Shown here piece by piece: positions 24,803 to 34,132 of a DNA stretch of 64,000 nt; positions within the stretch are counted from its first letter, which is position 1; each line of letters starts with the position of its first letter. The stretch is from the NCBI GenBank assembly GCA_025934735.1, contig JAICWP010000024.1:1-64000 (forward strand), given 5' to 3'. Source of the DNA: Terriglobales bacterium (lineage in GTDB: Bacteria > Acidobacteriota > Terriglobia > Terriglobales > Acidobacteriaceae). The notes beneath the pieces were generated by a model. That model was not told the DNA's origin, made no database searches, and saw nothing but the letters and a program-made list of their open reading frames with translations. The position numbers were made by a program, and so were the translations under genes.

Positions 24803-25828
24803 TTACTGCGAGGGGGCGTAGAAACCGCGCTTGGCGGAGATGTGCAGGGGCGGCAGCCCTTTGGGCGCATGGAGCTTGACAGTGATTTTGTGGTATTTAC
24901 CATCGTGCGGCCGCGCTGTTGGCTGGTAGGCGATGACGTATTCATCACGAAGCGCGATGCCGATTTTAGTGGCTACGTCCGCCAGTTCATTGGGATTATC
25001 AATGGTGAAGGCCCGGCCACCAGTGGCGTCGGTCACCTCGCGCAGCAGCCCCGGCCCCTCCTGCTCCTCGACAGTGCGTGGGAAATGGTCATAAAGGCCG
25101 ATAGCAAATATCTGTACGTCAGCCTCCTGCACAATGTCTTTGACTTCTCCCTCGGTGTAGCGGCTGTGGTTGTCGCCGCCGTCGGAGATGATGAGCAGCG
25201 CCTTGCGCTGGTACTGGGCACGGTGCATCTCGTCAATGCCCAGGTAAATGGCGTCCAGCAGAGCCGTCATCCCCTTGGACTGCACAAAAGGCAGCCTGCT
25301 CTCGATGTCCTGCACGCGGGGAGTGAAATGCGAAACCATTTCAGGACGGTCGGAGAAGGTGATCAGAAAAAACTCATCCTGCGGGTTGGCGGTTTCCAGG
25401 AATTGCGAAATCGCTTCACGCGCGCGCTGCATCTTGTCGCCCATGCTTCCGCTGACATCGAAAATAATGCCCACCGAGATAGGAGCGTCGTCGCTGGACA
25501 GGTTTCGAATCTGCTCTTTTTGTTTGTCCTGATAAACGGAGAAGTTGGTTTTGTCCAACCCGGTGACCAGGCGGTCCATGGGATCGGTAACCGTCACGGG
25601 AACGAGAACAAGGTTAACGTTGGACTTAAGCAGTGGCACGCCGGGGCGCAGCCCCAGAGCGACAGTGGAGGAAGCTTTGTCGAGATTTACGCGCGGCTGA
25701 ATGTGGACATCGGCAGCATCCTGCCCCAAGGCCGTCAACGAAAATACAACACTCAGAACAAGTAAGGACAAGGCCAGCGGCCACCCACCTGTCTTCTTCA
25801 GGCCGGCTATATGCAAAGACTGCTTCAT
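24803..25828 (-). CDS. VWA-domain protein of the acidobacterial VWFA-related type
   Basis: This 341-residue protein starts at MKQSLHIAGLKK and has an N-terminal membrane/signal helix (residues 17-35). A short beta region follows (VNLVLVPVTVTDPMDRLVTG and LDKTNFSVYQDKQKEQIRNL), then a VWA domain with an intact MIDAS DVSGSMGDK (D124, S126, S128). Further VWA strands follow (FFLITFSD, ALLDAIYLGIDEM, ALLIISDGGDN). The C-terminus (YVIAYQP...HKITVKLHAPKG) closes with a GFYAP motif. This layout is the VWFA-related Acidobacterial family, numerous in that phylum. It is probably periplasmic or membrane-anchored, with an adhesion or scaffolding role. Upstream codons to 26011 are in frame but poor. Confidence 0.9.
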   Translation of the reverse strand: MKQSLHIAGLKKTGGWPLALSLLVLSVVFSLTALGQDAADVHIQPRVNLDKASSTVALGLRPGVPLLKSNVNLVLVPVTVTDPMDRLVTGLDKTNFSVYQDKQKEQIRNLSSDDAPISVGIIFDVSGSMGDKMQRAREAISQFLETANPQDEFFLITFSDRPEMVSHFTPRVQDIESRLPFVQSKGMTALLDAIYLGIDEMHRAQYQRKALLIISDGGDNHSRYTEGEVKDIVQEADVQIFAIGLYDHFPRTVEEQEGPGLLREVTDATGGRAFTIDNPNELADVATKIGIALRDEYVIAYQPTARPHDGKYHKITVKLHAPKGLPPLHISAKRGFYAPSQ

Positions 25829-26011
25829 CGGCACCCGCGTAACGGACTGCCTGCCAACGAGACGAATAAGACGCCTTAGGGGCGCGCCTATGATAGCGCG
25901 CGTGAGGAACCAGCCGGCGTCCGCAACCAATTTCTTGTGGGTAGGATGTGGGGGTAGAAGAAATGGTTTTGCAAGAAGCGACAGAATTGCAGAGCGGCCC
26001 ACGGTCGGCAA

Positions 26012-27340
26012 TCAGAGACAGCATTTTGGGGATCCAGCCGGGGCCGAAGACGGAAGGCTTCCAGCCGGGCGCCGATTAACCGGGTCCAGGCTGACGGGCG
26101 GTCCCGCGGTGGCAGAACGCAATAGAGTCAGCGCCTGCTCGGTTTTCTTCCATTGTCCCGGTTTGAGCGATCCGTTGGCCGGCGGGCCCGAGGCAAAATA
26201 TTGCAGGATATTGGCGCGAACCGCGGGGGTGAGGTGGGCGAAGTGGTCGCGGTCGAGCCGGCGGAGCAGGTCGGCATAGGTCCGGTCCGCTAGCTGATAT
26301 TCGCCTTCCCGGGTGAGCAGGCCTGTATCAAGATTGCGATTGGGAATTCGCAGGTCGCCGGCGCTCACCTGTCGGACCAGCAGGCGATATTCCTGGAGGA
26401 CGTGGTCCATGCTGCGGAAATACAGATCTTCCGTCTGCGGAGTGGGATTGCGGTAACCCAGAATCTTGGCCGGGCCAAAGGGCAGCAGTTTGATGAGAAA
26501 CCCCAGGACCCTGGCGAAAATGCCGGGGCGGCGATAGCGGGAGCCAAACTGGCGGTTATAGTCGGCGCGCGAGAGGTGATACAGAAAATCCTGTTTGGCG
26601 CGATCGTGGTATTCGCGCTCGATCTGGGGCTTGTTGGTGGCAAGCGCCACCTGGGTCATCTCCGGAATTACCGTGCCCACCGCGAAACGAAAGGTTTCCA
26701 GGGTCAAATCGTCAAAATGCAGCAGGTGGTCGAGAGAGATACCGTAGGTATCCACAAAAGCGCGTTCCAGCAAGTCCTCGGACACGTCGAAACCGATGAA
26801 ATCGTGGTACTGCTGGGAAGTGTAACGGTGCTTGGCAACCTCCAGCACATCAAAGCTGAACTCGGTGCGCAGGTGGGCGTCGTGGTCGCTTTCATAAGGA
26901 ACCCAGTCGCCAAAGCGCGCGCGCAGCTTGGGATATTCCACCGGAACTGAAAGATTGACGGCAGGATGGCCAAAGCTGTCGGCCACATAATGGCTGAGCA
27001 CGCCCAGGGCAAAGGCATACTCCTCCACGTTGCGGGAGTCACGCAGCATCCAAGCCACGAAGTCGCCAGTGCGAACGTAGTGCAGCATATCGGTAAACTT
27101 TGTATTGCCCAGTGGGTAATAGCCAACATCCAGCACGGCGGAGCCACCGTAGGCGAAGGCATGAGCGCGTTTGAGCTCCTCCGGGGTGGTTTTAGGAAAA
27201 CGCTTGAGGAGCGCAGGAACGATTTCGGAGTCCCAGGAGAAATCAATAACCTCTTCGTGGGAGAGGACAGAGTATCCAAACAGGAGCGGCCCACCCATGA
27301 GCGGGCAAAGGATGAGCAGGAGCGTGAGGGCGCTCTTCAT
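26012..27340 (-). CDS. Secreted zinc-dependent phospholipase C-like protein
   Basis: This 442-residue protein has a signal peptide (MKSALTLLLILCPLMGGPLL). The N-terminal 150 residues resemble the alpha-toxin/PLC zinc fold. H28 lies in VLSHEEVIDF and H60 in RAHAFAYGGSAVLDVGYYP with D71. A later LSHYVADSFGHPAVN block and YESDHDAHLRTE offer further His/Asp ligands. The rest is helical with no known domain. The usual N-terminal tryptophan ligand is not visible, so activity is unsure; a lysis/S1-P1-like role is an alternative. The start at 27340 is chosen for the signal peptide; codons before it do not look coding. Confidence 0.72.
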   Translation of the reverse strand: MKSALTLLLILCPLMGGPLLFGYSVLSHEEVIDFSWDSEIVPALLKRFPKTTPEELKRAHAFAYGGSAVLDVGYYPLGNTKFTDMLHYVRTGDFVAWMLRDSRNVEEYAFALGVLSHYVADSFGHPAVNLSVPVEYPKLRARFGDWVPYESDHDAHLRTEFSFDVLEVAKHRYTSQQYHDFIGFDVSEDLLERAFVDTYGISLDHLLHFDDLTLETFRFAVGTVIPEMTQVALATNKPQIEREYHDRAKQDFLYHLSRADYNRQFGSRYRRPGIFARVLGFLIKLLPFGPAKILGYRNPTPQTEDLYFRSMDHVLQEYRLLVRQVSAGDLRIPNRNLDTGLLTREGEYQLADRTYADLLRRLDRDHFAHLTPAVRANILQYFASGPPANGSLKPGQWKKTEQALTLLRSATAGPPVSLDPVNRRPAGSLPSSAPAGSPKCCL

Positions 27341-27597
27341 TCTGTGATTCAGATGCAGGTGTGAGCTGCTGGCGTTGCGGTCCAATCCACCGCAATTGTT
27401 ACACTCATTCCGACCGCCCGGAGCCGGGATTACTCCCAAATAGAGACGCCGCCCTCTCCTTTGGTGCCGCCCAGCTGCGATTTCCCTCTCCATTCCCCAC
27501 CTAATATCGAAGGTAGGACCCCACGGCGAAATGGGTCACAGGGAACCATGCAGCCCTGCTTTCACATTGGCCTGGGACCCCGGAGTTTCCGTCCCGT

Positions 27598-29607
27598 ATG
27601 AAGAGCTTGCGTTCTTTGCTATTGCTGGCTGCGGTTACTGTTCCAGGTTGGATTCCCAGCTTTCCCCAGGGTGACGAATCCGCCCCCGCTCTTCTGGATA
27701 TGAGCCTGGAGGAGTTGATGCAGGTCGAAGTGGAGACGGTGTATGCCGCTTCGCGGCAGAAGCAGAAAGTAACCGAAGCACCGGCTTCCATCACTGTAAT
27801 TACTTCCGATGAGATCCAGAAGTATGGCTACCGCACCCTGGCGGAAGTGCTGCGCTCAGTGCGCGGCTTTTTCGTGACCTATGACCGCAATTACAACTAC
27901 ATTGGAGTGCTGGGATTTAACCGCCCCGGAGATTATGGCAGCCGGGTTCTGCTGCTCATTGATGGTCATAGGGTCAATGACAATATTTTTGACTCCGCCT
28001 TCACTGGAACCGAATCTCCCCTGGATCTCGACCTGATAGATCATATCGAGGTCATCCGCGGGCCCAACAGTTCGCTCTATGTGGCCAGCGCGTTTCTCGG
28101 GGTCATTAATGTGGTGAGCAAACGGGGGCGCATGGTGGGCAATCCCGAGATGAGCACGGAAGGCGGAAGCTTTGGCTCGTATAAGGGCCGCGCCAGCTAC
28201 GGTGAAAGTTTCAACAATGGCCTGGAAATGCTGCTCTCCGGCTCCTACTACAGCAGCCAGGGGCCGCATCGCTTGTATTTTCCCGAGTACGACAGTCCGG
28301 CCACCAACCATGGAATTGCTGTCAATGGTAACGACGATCAGTTGCAGCAGCTGTTTGGGAACTTTTACTATCGCAATTTCAAGCTGCAGGCCGTGTATGG
28401 CTCGCGCGAGAAAGGCGTGCCCACGGCATCCTACGACACCAACTTCAACGACTCCAGAACCCGCACCACCGACATCCGCAGCTACCTGGACCTGCAGTAC
28501 GACCGCAAGTTGAACGCAACCACAGATTTCATGGGCCGCCTCTACTTCGACCAGTACGAATATCACGGCGTGAACGTTTATTTCGACACTGCTTCCAACT
28601 CCGCTTACCTGAACGAAGACCTGAGCCGGGGAAAGTGGGCCGGGACCGAGGTATCGGTCAGCAGAAAGGTGCTGGACAAGCATCGCTTCTCCGCCGGCGC
28701 CGAGTTTCGCCGCAATTTTCTGCAGGAAGGGTCAAACTACGACCGCTCTCCCTACGTGGTGTACTCAAGAAGCCGCAATAACTCCACCATCGTTGCTCTC
28801 TACTCGCAGGGCGAAATCGAGCTGCGGAGCAATCTTCTGCTTAACCTGGGTCTTCATTATGACCACTACTCCACCTTCGGAGGCACGCTGAATCCACGTG
28901 CCGGCTTGATCTACAATCCCTTCAAGAAAACCACGCTTAAGTTCCTGTACGCGCAAGCTTTCCGTCCGCCTAACGATTTCGAGCTCTATTACAGCAGTTC
29001 TACCAACCTGTCCAATCCCAGCCTGCGGCCGGAGAGGGCCAGGACCATGGGCGTGGTACTGGAACAATATGTCAGCCGCCGCACCCGTCTCACAGCAAAC
29101 GGTTATTACTATCCCCTCCGGCAACTGATCGGCGAAGAAATCGAGCCGGCCACCAGCAAGATGATTTTTAAAAACAGCGGCTCGGTGGACATGCGGGGAG
29201 TGGAATTCGAGCTGGCCAGAACCTGGGTCAGCGGACTGGAGGCCGGCATTCAATACAGCTTTCAGAACGTCAGAAACCAGCATGACGAGACCGCGCTCTC
29301 CAATGTCCCTAAGCACCTGGGCGGGCTCAAGCTGAGCATTCCACTGCTGGGCAAGAAACTCTTTGCCAGCTCCGACGTCAATTATGTGAGCCGCCGCCGA
29401 ACTCTGGCGGGCAATTCGGTTCCCGCTTACTGGCTTCCCAATTTCACCTTGTTCAGCCAGAGCCTAAAGCAGCATTGGAAAATTTCGGCCAGCCTGTATA
29501 ACGCCTTCAACAGCAGGTACGGCGATCCCGGCGCGCCGGAGCACCGGCAGGACATTCTGTGGCAGGATGGGCGGACATTCCGCTTGAAAGCCACTTACAG
29601 CTTCTAG
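27598..29607 (+). CDS. TonB-dependent outer-membrane receptor
   Basis: This 669-residue protein has a signal peptide (MKSLRSLLLLAAVTVPGW). The plug domain (about 45-165) is clear: EAPASITVITSDEIQKYGYR, TLAEVLRSVRGFFV, VLLLIDGHRVND and IEVIRGPNSSLYVASAFLGV, the standard plug signature. The rest forms a 22-strand-type barrel with paired aromatic residues and ends LKATYSF, with a terminal phenylalanine for BAM insertion. A DMSLEELMQVEVETVYAASR segment precedes the plug, as in vitamin B12/vibriobactin-like receptors. The ligand is unknown. It is followed eight bases later by a yfiR-like gene, an operon. The 257-base region upstream contains small hairpins but no clear riboswitch. Confidence 0.94.
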   Translation: MKSLRSLLLLAAVTVPGWIPSFPQGDESAPALLDMSLEELMQVEVETVYAASRQKQKVTEAPASITVITSDEIQKYGYRTLAEVLRSVRGFFVTYDRNYNYIGVLGFNRPGDYGSRVLLLIDGHRVNDNIFDSAFTGTESPLDLDLIDHIEVIRGPNSSLYVASAFLGVINVVSKRGRMVGNPEMSTEGGSFGSYKGRASYGESFNNGLEMLLSGSYYSSQGPHRLYFPEYDSPATNHGIAVNGNDDQLQQLFGNFYYRNFKLQAVYGSREKGVPTASYDTNFNDSRTRTTDIRSYLDLQYDRKLNATTDFMGRLYFDQYEYHGVNVYFDTASNSAYLNEDLSRGKWAGTEVSVSRKVLDKHRFSAGAEFRRNFLQEGSNYDRSPYVVYSRSRNNSTIVALYSQGEIELRSNLLLNLGLHYDHYSTFGGTLNPRAGLIYNPFKKTTLKFLYAQAFRPPNDFELYYSSSTNLSNPSLRPERARTMGVVLEQYVSRRTRLTANGYYYPLRQLIGEEIEPATSKMIFKNSGSVDMRGVEFELARTWVSGLEAGIQYSFQNVRNQHDETALSNVPKHLGGLKLSIPLLGKKLFASSDVNYVSRRRTLAGNSVPAYWLPNFTLFSQSLKQHWKISASLYNAFNSRYGDPGAPEHRQDILWQDGRTFRLKATYSF

Positions 29608-29615
29608 GATCGGAG

Positions 29616-30227
29616 ATGGACATCGCAGAAGCGCAAAGCAGGCCCACCCGCAGTCTAGGGAAATTGGGGTGCTGGCTCAGGCTAACCGCCTGCGCTGCTC
29701 TCATTCTCTGTGGCTGCCTGCTGGGAATGGGTGCGCGAGCGCAGGCCCAGGTCCGGTCAGAAGAATACCGGCTTAAGCTCGTCTTCCTTTATAACTTTGC
29801 GAAATTCGTAGAGTGGCCGGCGGATGCCTTCCCCAGCTCGCAGGCGCCGCTCAACCTGTGTGTTATCGGACAAAATCCTTTCGACCGCGAATTGGAGCAG
29901 CAACTCGCGGAACGCAGCATCAATGGCCATCCGTACCTCACCCGAACCGCTCAGGCCAGCGATGACCTCAGCGCCTGCCACATCATCTTCCTGCCCGCCG
30001 GCAGCGACCATTCGTTATCGGCAATTCTGAAGCGAGAGGGCGGTTCGAGCGCGATTACGGTGGGGGAGTCGGCGAGGTTTGCACACCGAGGCGGCACCGT
30101 TAACTTTGTGCTCGAAGGCCCCAGATTGCGGTTCGAAGTGAATATTGATGCCACCCAGCGGACCCGCTCGCGAATAAGCTCGCGCTTGCTGGTCCTGGCC
30201 AAGATCGTCAAAGATCAGCAGCCCTGA
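29616..30227 (+). CDS. YfiR family periplasmic protein (DUF4154)
   Basis: This is a 203-residue protein, with the start at 29616 behind GGATCGGAG and a hydrophobic secretion helix (about 20-42). The domain has EYRLKLVFLYNFAKFVEWP, LNLCVIGQNPF, CHIIFLPAGS, AITVGES and VNFVLEGPRLRFEVN, the YfiR pattern ending in the typical SSRLLVLAKIV helix. YfiR in Pseudomonas is a periplasmic repressor of the diguanylate cyclase YfiN. Here there is no GGDEF gene next to it, and it is instead coupled to a TonB-dependent receptor, an arrangement common outside Pseudomonas. Its job may be in a receptor-linked envelope signal. Confidence 0.9.
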   Translation: MDIAEAQSRPTRSLGKLGCWLRLTACAALILCGCLLGMGARAQAQVRSEEYRLKLVFLYNFAKFVEWPADAFPSSQAPLNLCVIGQNPFDRELEQQLAERSINGHPYLTRTAQASDDLSACHIIFLPAGSDHSLSAILKREGGSSAITVGESARFAHRGGTVNFVLEGPRLRFEVNIDATQRTRSRISSRLLVLAKIVKDQQP

Positions 30228-30585
30228 GCGGCTTGGCTCTGGGCTCTGCGCCACCACACGAAAGTACCACGACAGTAATCAATTTCTCAGCCCTGCCAGA
30301 TAGGCAAAGAGCTGCACCTGCAACCGTGGCTTTGGCATTCACCTGCCGGCATGGCAAAACTCTCCCCCTAACCTCTCAGGCAGCCTCAGCTTAGAAGCTG
30401 TGATTACACCCGTCATCTGCTTGCCCGGAAGCCGCAGCCGCCGGTAACCGTAACCGCGATAACGGAAGGCACCTGGAGCAGGATTACCGGGGGAAGATGC
30501 TCAATTGGGAGGAATTGCGTAGGCTGTGTTCCGTTTCGGGATCGCCTGTTCTGGCTGGCGCCAGATCATGGCGGGAGGGTTGCAC
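30228..30585. other. Spacer between yfiR-like gene and the large Ig-like gene
   Basis: These 358 bases lack a supported gene. Some short inverted pieces exist (GGTAACCGTAACC-type strings near 30444), but no terminator with a T-run. A promoter for the next gene must lie here but is not obvious. Confidence 0.4.
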
Positions 30586-33500
30586 ATGCTGCATCGCGTG
30601 CACTATCGGCAAACGGTGGCTATCTGGATAGCCATCTTCTTTGGCTTGCTGGGCCAGGCCTTTGGCGGGGTTACATTCACGGCGTACGGCCCGCAGATGT
30701 TTCTGCGGAGCAAGGATGCTCCGCGAGCACAAAGCGTGCCGTTCTCGGTGAAAAATCCCAACACGCAATACACCCTGTACGTGGTGAACGGCGTGAGCCC
30801 CCACCGGCCGGTGGAGAGCGCGATCATCCGCCTGAACGGCGTGGTGGTTTTACGTGAGAACGACTTTGATGAGCACCGTCACGCGATTGCTAAGTCGGTG
30901 GCAGTGCAGAATTCCAACATTCTCTCGGTCGAGCTGCGCTCCGATCCGGGCGGCGCCATCAGTGTGGAAATTCTGGGACTGGACCCTGATCCGCCGAGCA
31001 TCACGGCGTCAGTTTCGCCGCAGCCCAACGCGGCCGGCTGGAACAACACGCCGGTGACTGTCAGCTTCACTTGCAATGACGCGTTTATGAGCGTGACCTG
31101 CCCGCCCCCGGTCACGGAGGACGTCCAGGGAACCAATCTGGTGGTCAGCGGCACCGCTGTTGATACCGCGGGGCTGACCGCGACTACCAGCGTCACTCTG
31201 AATCTGGATTTCACCCCCCCGAGCATCAGCACGTCGGTCAGCCCGCTGCCTAATTCCGGGGGATGGAATAATGGCAACGCCGTGGTCACTTTCACTTGCG
31301 GTGATTCGCTCTCTGGGATGGCGGTCTGTCCGGCACCGGTAACGGTCACGGCGCAAGGCATCAGCCAAGTGAACGGCACCGCCGTGGACAACGCTGGAAA
31401 CTCAAGCCAGACGAGCGTTTTAGTCAGCGTTGATACCGTGACGCCGGCGCTTTCCGTCTCTTCGCCGGCCAATGGCGCCATAGTCAGCGACAGTTCGCTG
31501 GCGGTGAGCGGCGCTGTGAGCGACGCCTCTTCGGGTGTGGCCTCGGTCCTTTGTAACAACGCGGCCGCGAGTTTTGGTGGCGGCGCGTTCAGCTGCAATG
31601 TGACTCTGAATGCCGGAAGCAATACGGTGCAGGTGGTTGCCACCGATGCCGCCGGGAACAGCACTGCGGCGAACCTGAGCGTTACCTACAACCTGTCGTC
31701 TCCGCCTCCGCCGCCGCCTCCTCCGCCGACATTGAATCCGCCCCCGACGCAGATTCAAATAACTCCGACCGCTATCACCATGGCGCTGGGCGAGCGGCGC
31801 TCGGTTTCGGCCACCGACAACCTGGGGCGCAGCATACCCGCGAGTTGGGCCGTGGATGACAGTTCCGTATTGCATTTGAACTCGGACGGCAGCATGGTTG
31901 CGCTCCAGCCTGGCACAGCTACGGTTACGGCCACTTACCAGCAGCTGACGGCGCAGACCTTGATTACGGTCAGTGTCGCCGGGCCTCTGGCGGTCGGTAC
32001 CGAACGCTGGAACCTTGAGCCTTTGGACGTGGTGAACAACTGGATTAACAGCTTTGTAAGCGCGCAGCCTGCGGCTCCAGGCACGCCCGATCTCTATGTT
32101 CTGGAAAGCACGCCTACCGGTACCCTGGCCCGCGCCCTGGCAGGTGATGGGCACCAGCTGTGGAGCACGCCTTTACTTTCCAGTTCTGTGACTTCAAGCA
32201 GCTCCTTCCAATGGGATAGCGAGGGAGTGCAGGCAGGAACGCCGGATGGCGGCCTGGCCGTGCTGGATAGCCAGTCGTTCAACAGTGGAGGCGTCCAGTA
32301 CTCGCAGTATTCGGTGATTAAAGTGGACGCCGCATCGCAGGCGGTGGCCTGGACCTATAACAGCCCCAGCATGATGGCTTCGGCATTAGCAGTGCACCCG
32401 GATGGCGATATCTATGCGGTGCAAACCAATAACAGCAAAACCACGGCTTCGGCCGCGGTGCTGGCGCTGAACGGAGCGACGGGGCAGGTAAAATTCAGCG
32501 TTCCCGTGCCGCTCTCTTCGCAAACCTATCAAAACACCGGTTACGACGCGAACGGCAACCTGATTTGCCAGCAAGGCAATACGGTGGTGGTGCAGAGCTT
32601 GCCCAGCCATGGCCCGCTGGCCGTGCTGCCGGATGGCAACGTCTACATGGAAGTGGAAGCCACCAATACAGTGCTGCAGGGCTGCCAGACGAGCGGCTTC
32701 AGCCTGGTCAACTATTCCGACACGCTGCAGCTGGTAAAGGTGCAGACTTCCGGAGCGAGCAGCTTGATCGCCCTGGAGCAGTTCAGCGACACGAACACGC
32801 AGACCCACGGCCAGCCTGGCCAGGTGCTGCCCGATGGACAGGGTGGCATCTTGGCGGGATGGAACCGGCTGGTGAGCGTAGGTTCGAGCAACCAGGCTTT
32901 CGTTTCCCACCTGTTGAATGGAACGCAGGCGGACTACGGGCTGCCCTGGACTTCCAGATTTCCCATTAGCTTCGTGATGGCCCTGGGCGAAGGTGGAATC
33001 GCCTACGCGCAGCAGGGCGCCTTCTCCGGAGTCATCCTGACCTTTGACGTGAACAGCGGGACGGCGAACCCGGCTACCTCCAGCAACGAACAGATTGTGA
33101 GCGCGTTGGCCGGCGGCGGGGCGATCCTAGCAGATAACAACCAGATCCTTTCCGTGGATTCCACGGGCGGCACGGCTGTGCTGTCCAATGCTTTAGGCAT
33201 CTACGGCGTCAGCCACTACTCCGGCCAAACGTGGCTGGGCTACAACAATAACGACAGTTCGCTCGAAGCCGCGGTAGGCCCGGCCATGGATGCGGGCGTC
33301 ACCAGTTGGCCAATGCTGACGGGCAACCTGGCGCAGCAGCAAGCGCCACCCCTGCCGGAACTGCGCCACTTCCTGCCGGTTCAGCTCAGCGGACAGTATT
33401 CCATCAGTCAGTTTGAATCCGCCCTGCAGGGCACCGCGGCCAATAACCAGTTCTACGCTCTGGGCCAGGCCAGCGTGGCCACCTTCCTGGAGCAATTGGA

Positions 33501-33966
33501 CAAGCCCAATGACGCGGTGGCGTTCCTGGGCAATTCGCTGGGTTACAACTTCAGCGGCGGGCCGCAGTCGATTGGGTTGTGCTTCTCCGCCGATTGCCTG
33601 GAGAAGACGCCCAGCGCCAGTGATCCGAGCTATCCGCTGGTGACACCGGCGGGGCTGAGCACCGGGTTGGTGGATGCTTCCCTGCTGGCGGGCAGGATCA
33701 AGGTGGTGTTCGTGGCCTCGGCGGATGACGACGCCATCTTCGAAGAATTGTGGGGAATTGATGCAACAACCGCGCACCAGGCGTTGGTTGTGCCGCCGAA
33801 TTCCACTGTGAGTCTGCAACAGGCGGCGCAGGTCTGGGTAGCCATTGCCCAGAACCTGGTAGCCGGCCAGACGGTGCAGAACGCGGTGGCCAATGCCAAT
33901 GCCCAGTTGGGCACGGCGTGGACGGTAGTGGGCGACGGCTCGGTCCGCATTAAGGCTGTTCAGTAG
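30586..33966 (+). CDS. Large secreted Ig-like protein with a beta-propeller-like half
   Basis: This 1127-residue protein starts at MLHRVHYRQT, preceded by GGGAGGG at an ideal spacing, and has a signal peptide (AIWIAIFFGLLGQAFG). Residues about 40-140 form a beta domain. Two homologous Ig-like repeats follow, about 85 residues each, with PSITASVSPQPNAAGWNNTP and PSISTSVSPLPNSGGWNNGN openings and internal C...C pairs. A third bacterial Ig-like repeat (VTPALSVSSPANGAIVSDSS) and a PPPPPPPPP linker come next. A BIG2-type domain lies near 395-470 (ITMALGERRSVSATD to ITV). The C-terminal 650 residues contain repeated L.ALNGATGQVKF- and LPDGNVYME-like strands of a PQQ/YVTN-type propeller. It probably acts at the cell surface in adhesion or binding. 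No catalytic motif is seen. Confidence 0.85.
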   Translation: MLHRVHYRQTVAIWIAIFFGLLGQAFGGVTFTAYGPQMFLRSKDAPRAQSVPFSVKNPNTQYTLYVVNGVSPHRPVESAIIRLNGVVVLRENDFDEHRHAIAKSVAVQNSNILSVELRSDPGGAISVEILGLDPDPPSITASVSPQPNAAGWNNTPVTVSFTCNDAFMSVTCPPPVTEDVQGTNLVVSGTAVDTAGLTATTSVTLNLDFTPPSISTSVSPLPNSGGWNNGNAVVTFTCGDSLSGMAVCPAPVTVTAQGISQVNGTAVDNAGNSSQTSVLVSVDTVTPALSVSSPANGAIVSDSSLAVSGAVSDASSGVASVLCNNAAASFGGGAFSCNVTLNAGSNTVQVVATDAAGNSTAANLSVTYNLSSPPPPPPPPPTLNPPPTQIQITPTAITMALGERRSVSATDNLGRSIPASWAVDDSSVLHLNSDGSMVALQPGTATVTATYQQLTAQTLITVSVAGPLAVGTERWNLEPLDVVNNWINSFVSAQPAAPGTPDLYVLESTPTGTLARALAGDGHQLWSTPLLSSSVTSSSSFQWDSEGVQAGTPDGGLAVLDSQSFNSGGVQYSQYSVIKVDAASQAVAWTYNSPSMMASALAVHPDGDIYAVQTNNSKTTASAAVLALNGATGQVKFSVPVPLSSQTYQNTGYDANGNLICQQGNTVVVQSLPSHGPLAVLPDGNVYMEVEATNTVLQGCQTSGFSLVNYSDTLQLVKVQTSGASSLIALEQFSDTNTQTHGQPGQVLPDGQGGILAGWNRLVSVGSSNQAFVSHLLNGTQADYGLPWTSRFPISFVMALGEGGIAYAQQGAFSGVILTFDVNSGTANPATSSNEQIVSALAGGGAILADNNQILSVDSTGGTAVLSNALGIYGVSHYSGQTWLGYNNNDSSLEAAVGPAMDAGVTSWPMLTGNLAQQQAPPLPELRHFLPVQLSGQYSISQFESALQGTAANNQFYALGQASVATFLEQLDKPNDAVAFLGNSLGYNFSGGPQSIGLCFSADCLEKTPSASDPSYPLVTPAGLSTGLVDASLLAGRIKVVFVASADDDAIFEELWGIDATTAHQALVVPPNSTVSLQQAAQVWVAIAQNLVAGQTVQNAVANANAQLGTAWTVVGDGSVRIKAVQ

Positions 33967-33987
33967 GCGAGACTGCCTGCTGATCGC

Positions 33988-34080
33988 GGGCCGGGCGTTG
34001 CGGGTGCGTGGCGGCGAGTTGGCTGTGAGAGGCCAACCGGAGCGGCCGTGGGCGCACCCGCCCGGCCCATTTATTTCTTC
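33988..34080. terminator. Long imperfect hairpin between convergent genes
   Basis: GGGCCGGGCG...CGGGTGCG (33988-34008) pairs with CGCACCCGCCCGGCCC (34053-34068), with a small bulge. It is followed by ATTTATTTCTTCTT. A second, shorter stem (CGCACCC 34083-34089 with GGGTGCG 34107-34113) lies beside it on the side of the minus-strand gene. Together they could terminate transcription from both sides. Confidence 0.6.
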
Positions 34081-34132
34081 TTCGCACCCCTAGGCTCGCG
34101 TCCTACGGGTGCGAGCAGCTTCTGCTAATTTC

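Noticed and set aside
27341-27597. Riboswitch-like leader before the TonB receptor
   Set aside because: Two small hairpins are seen (GGACCC...GGGTC and GGGAC...GTCCC), but they match no known consensus such as c-di-GMP or cobalamin elements.
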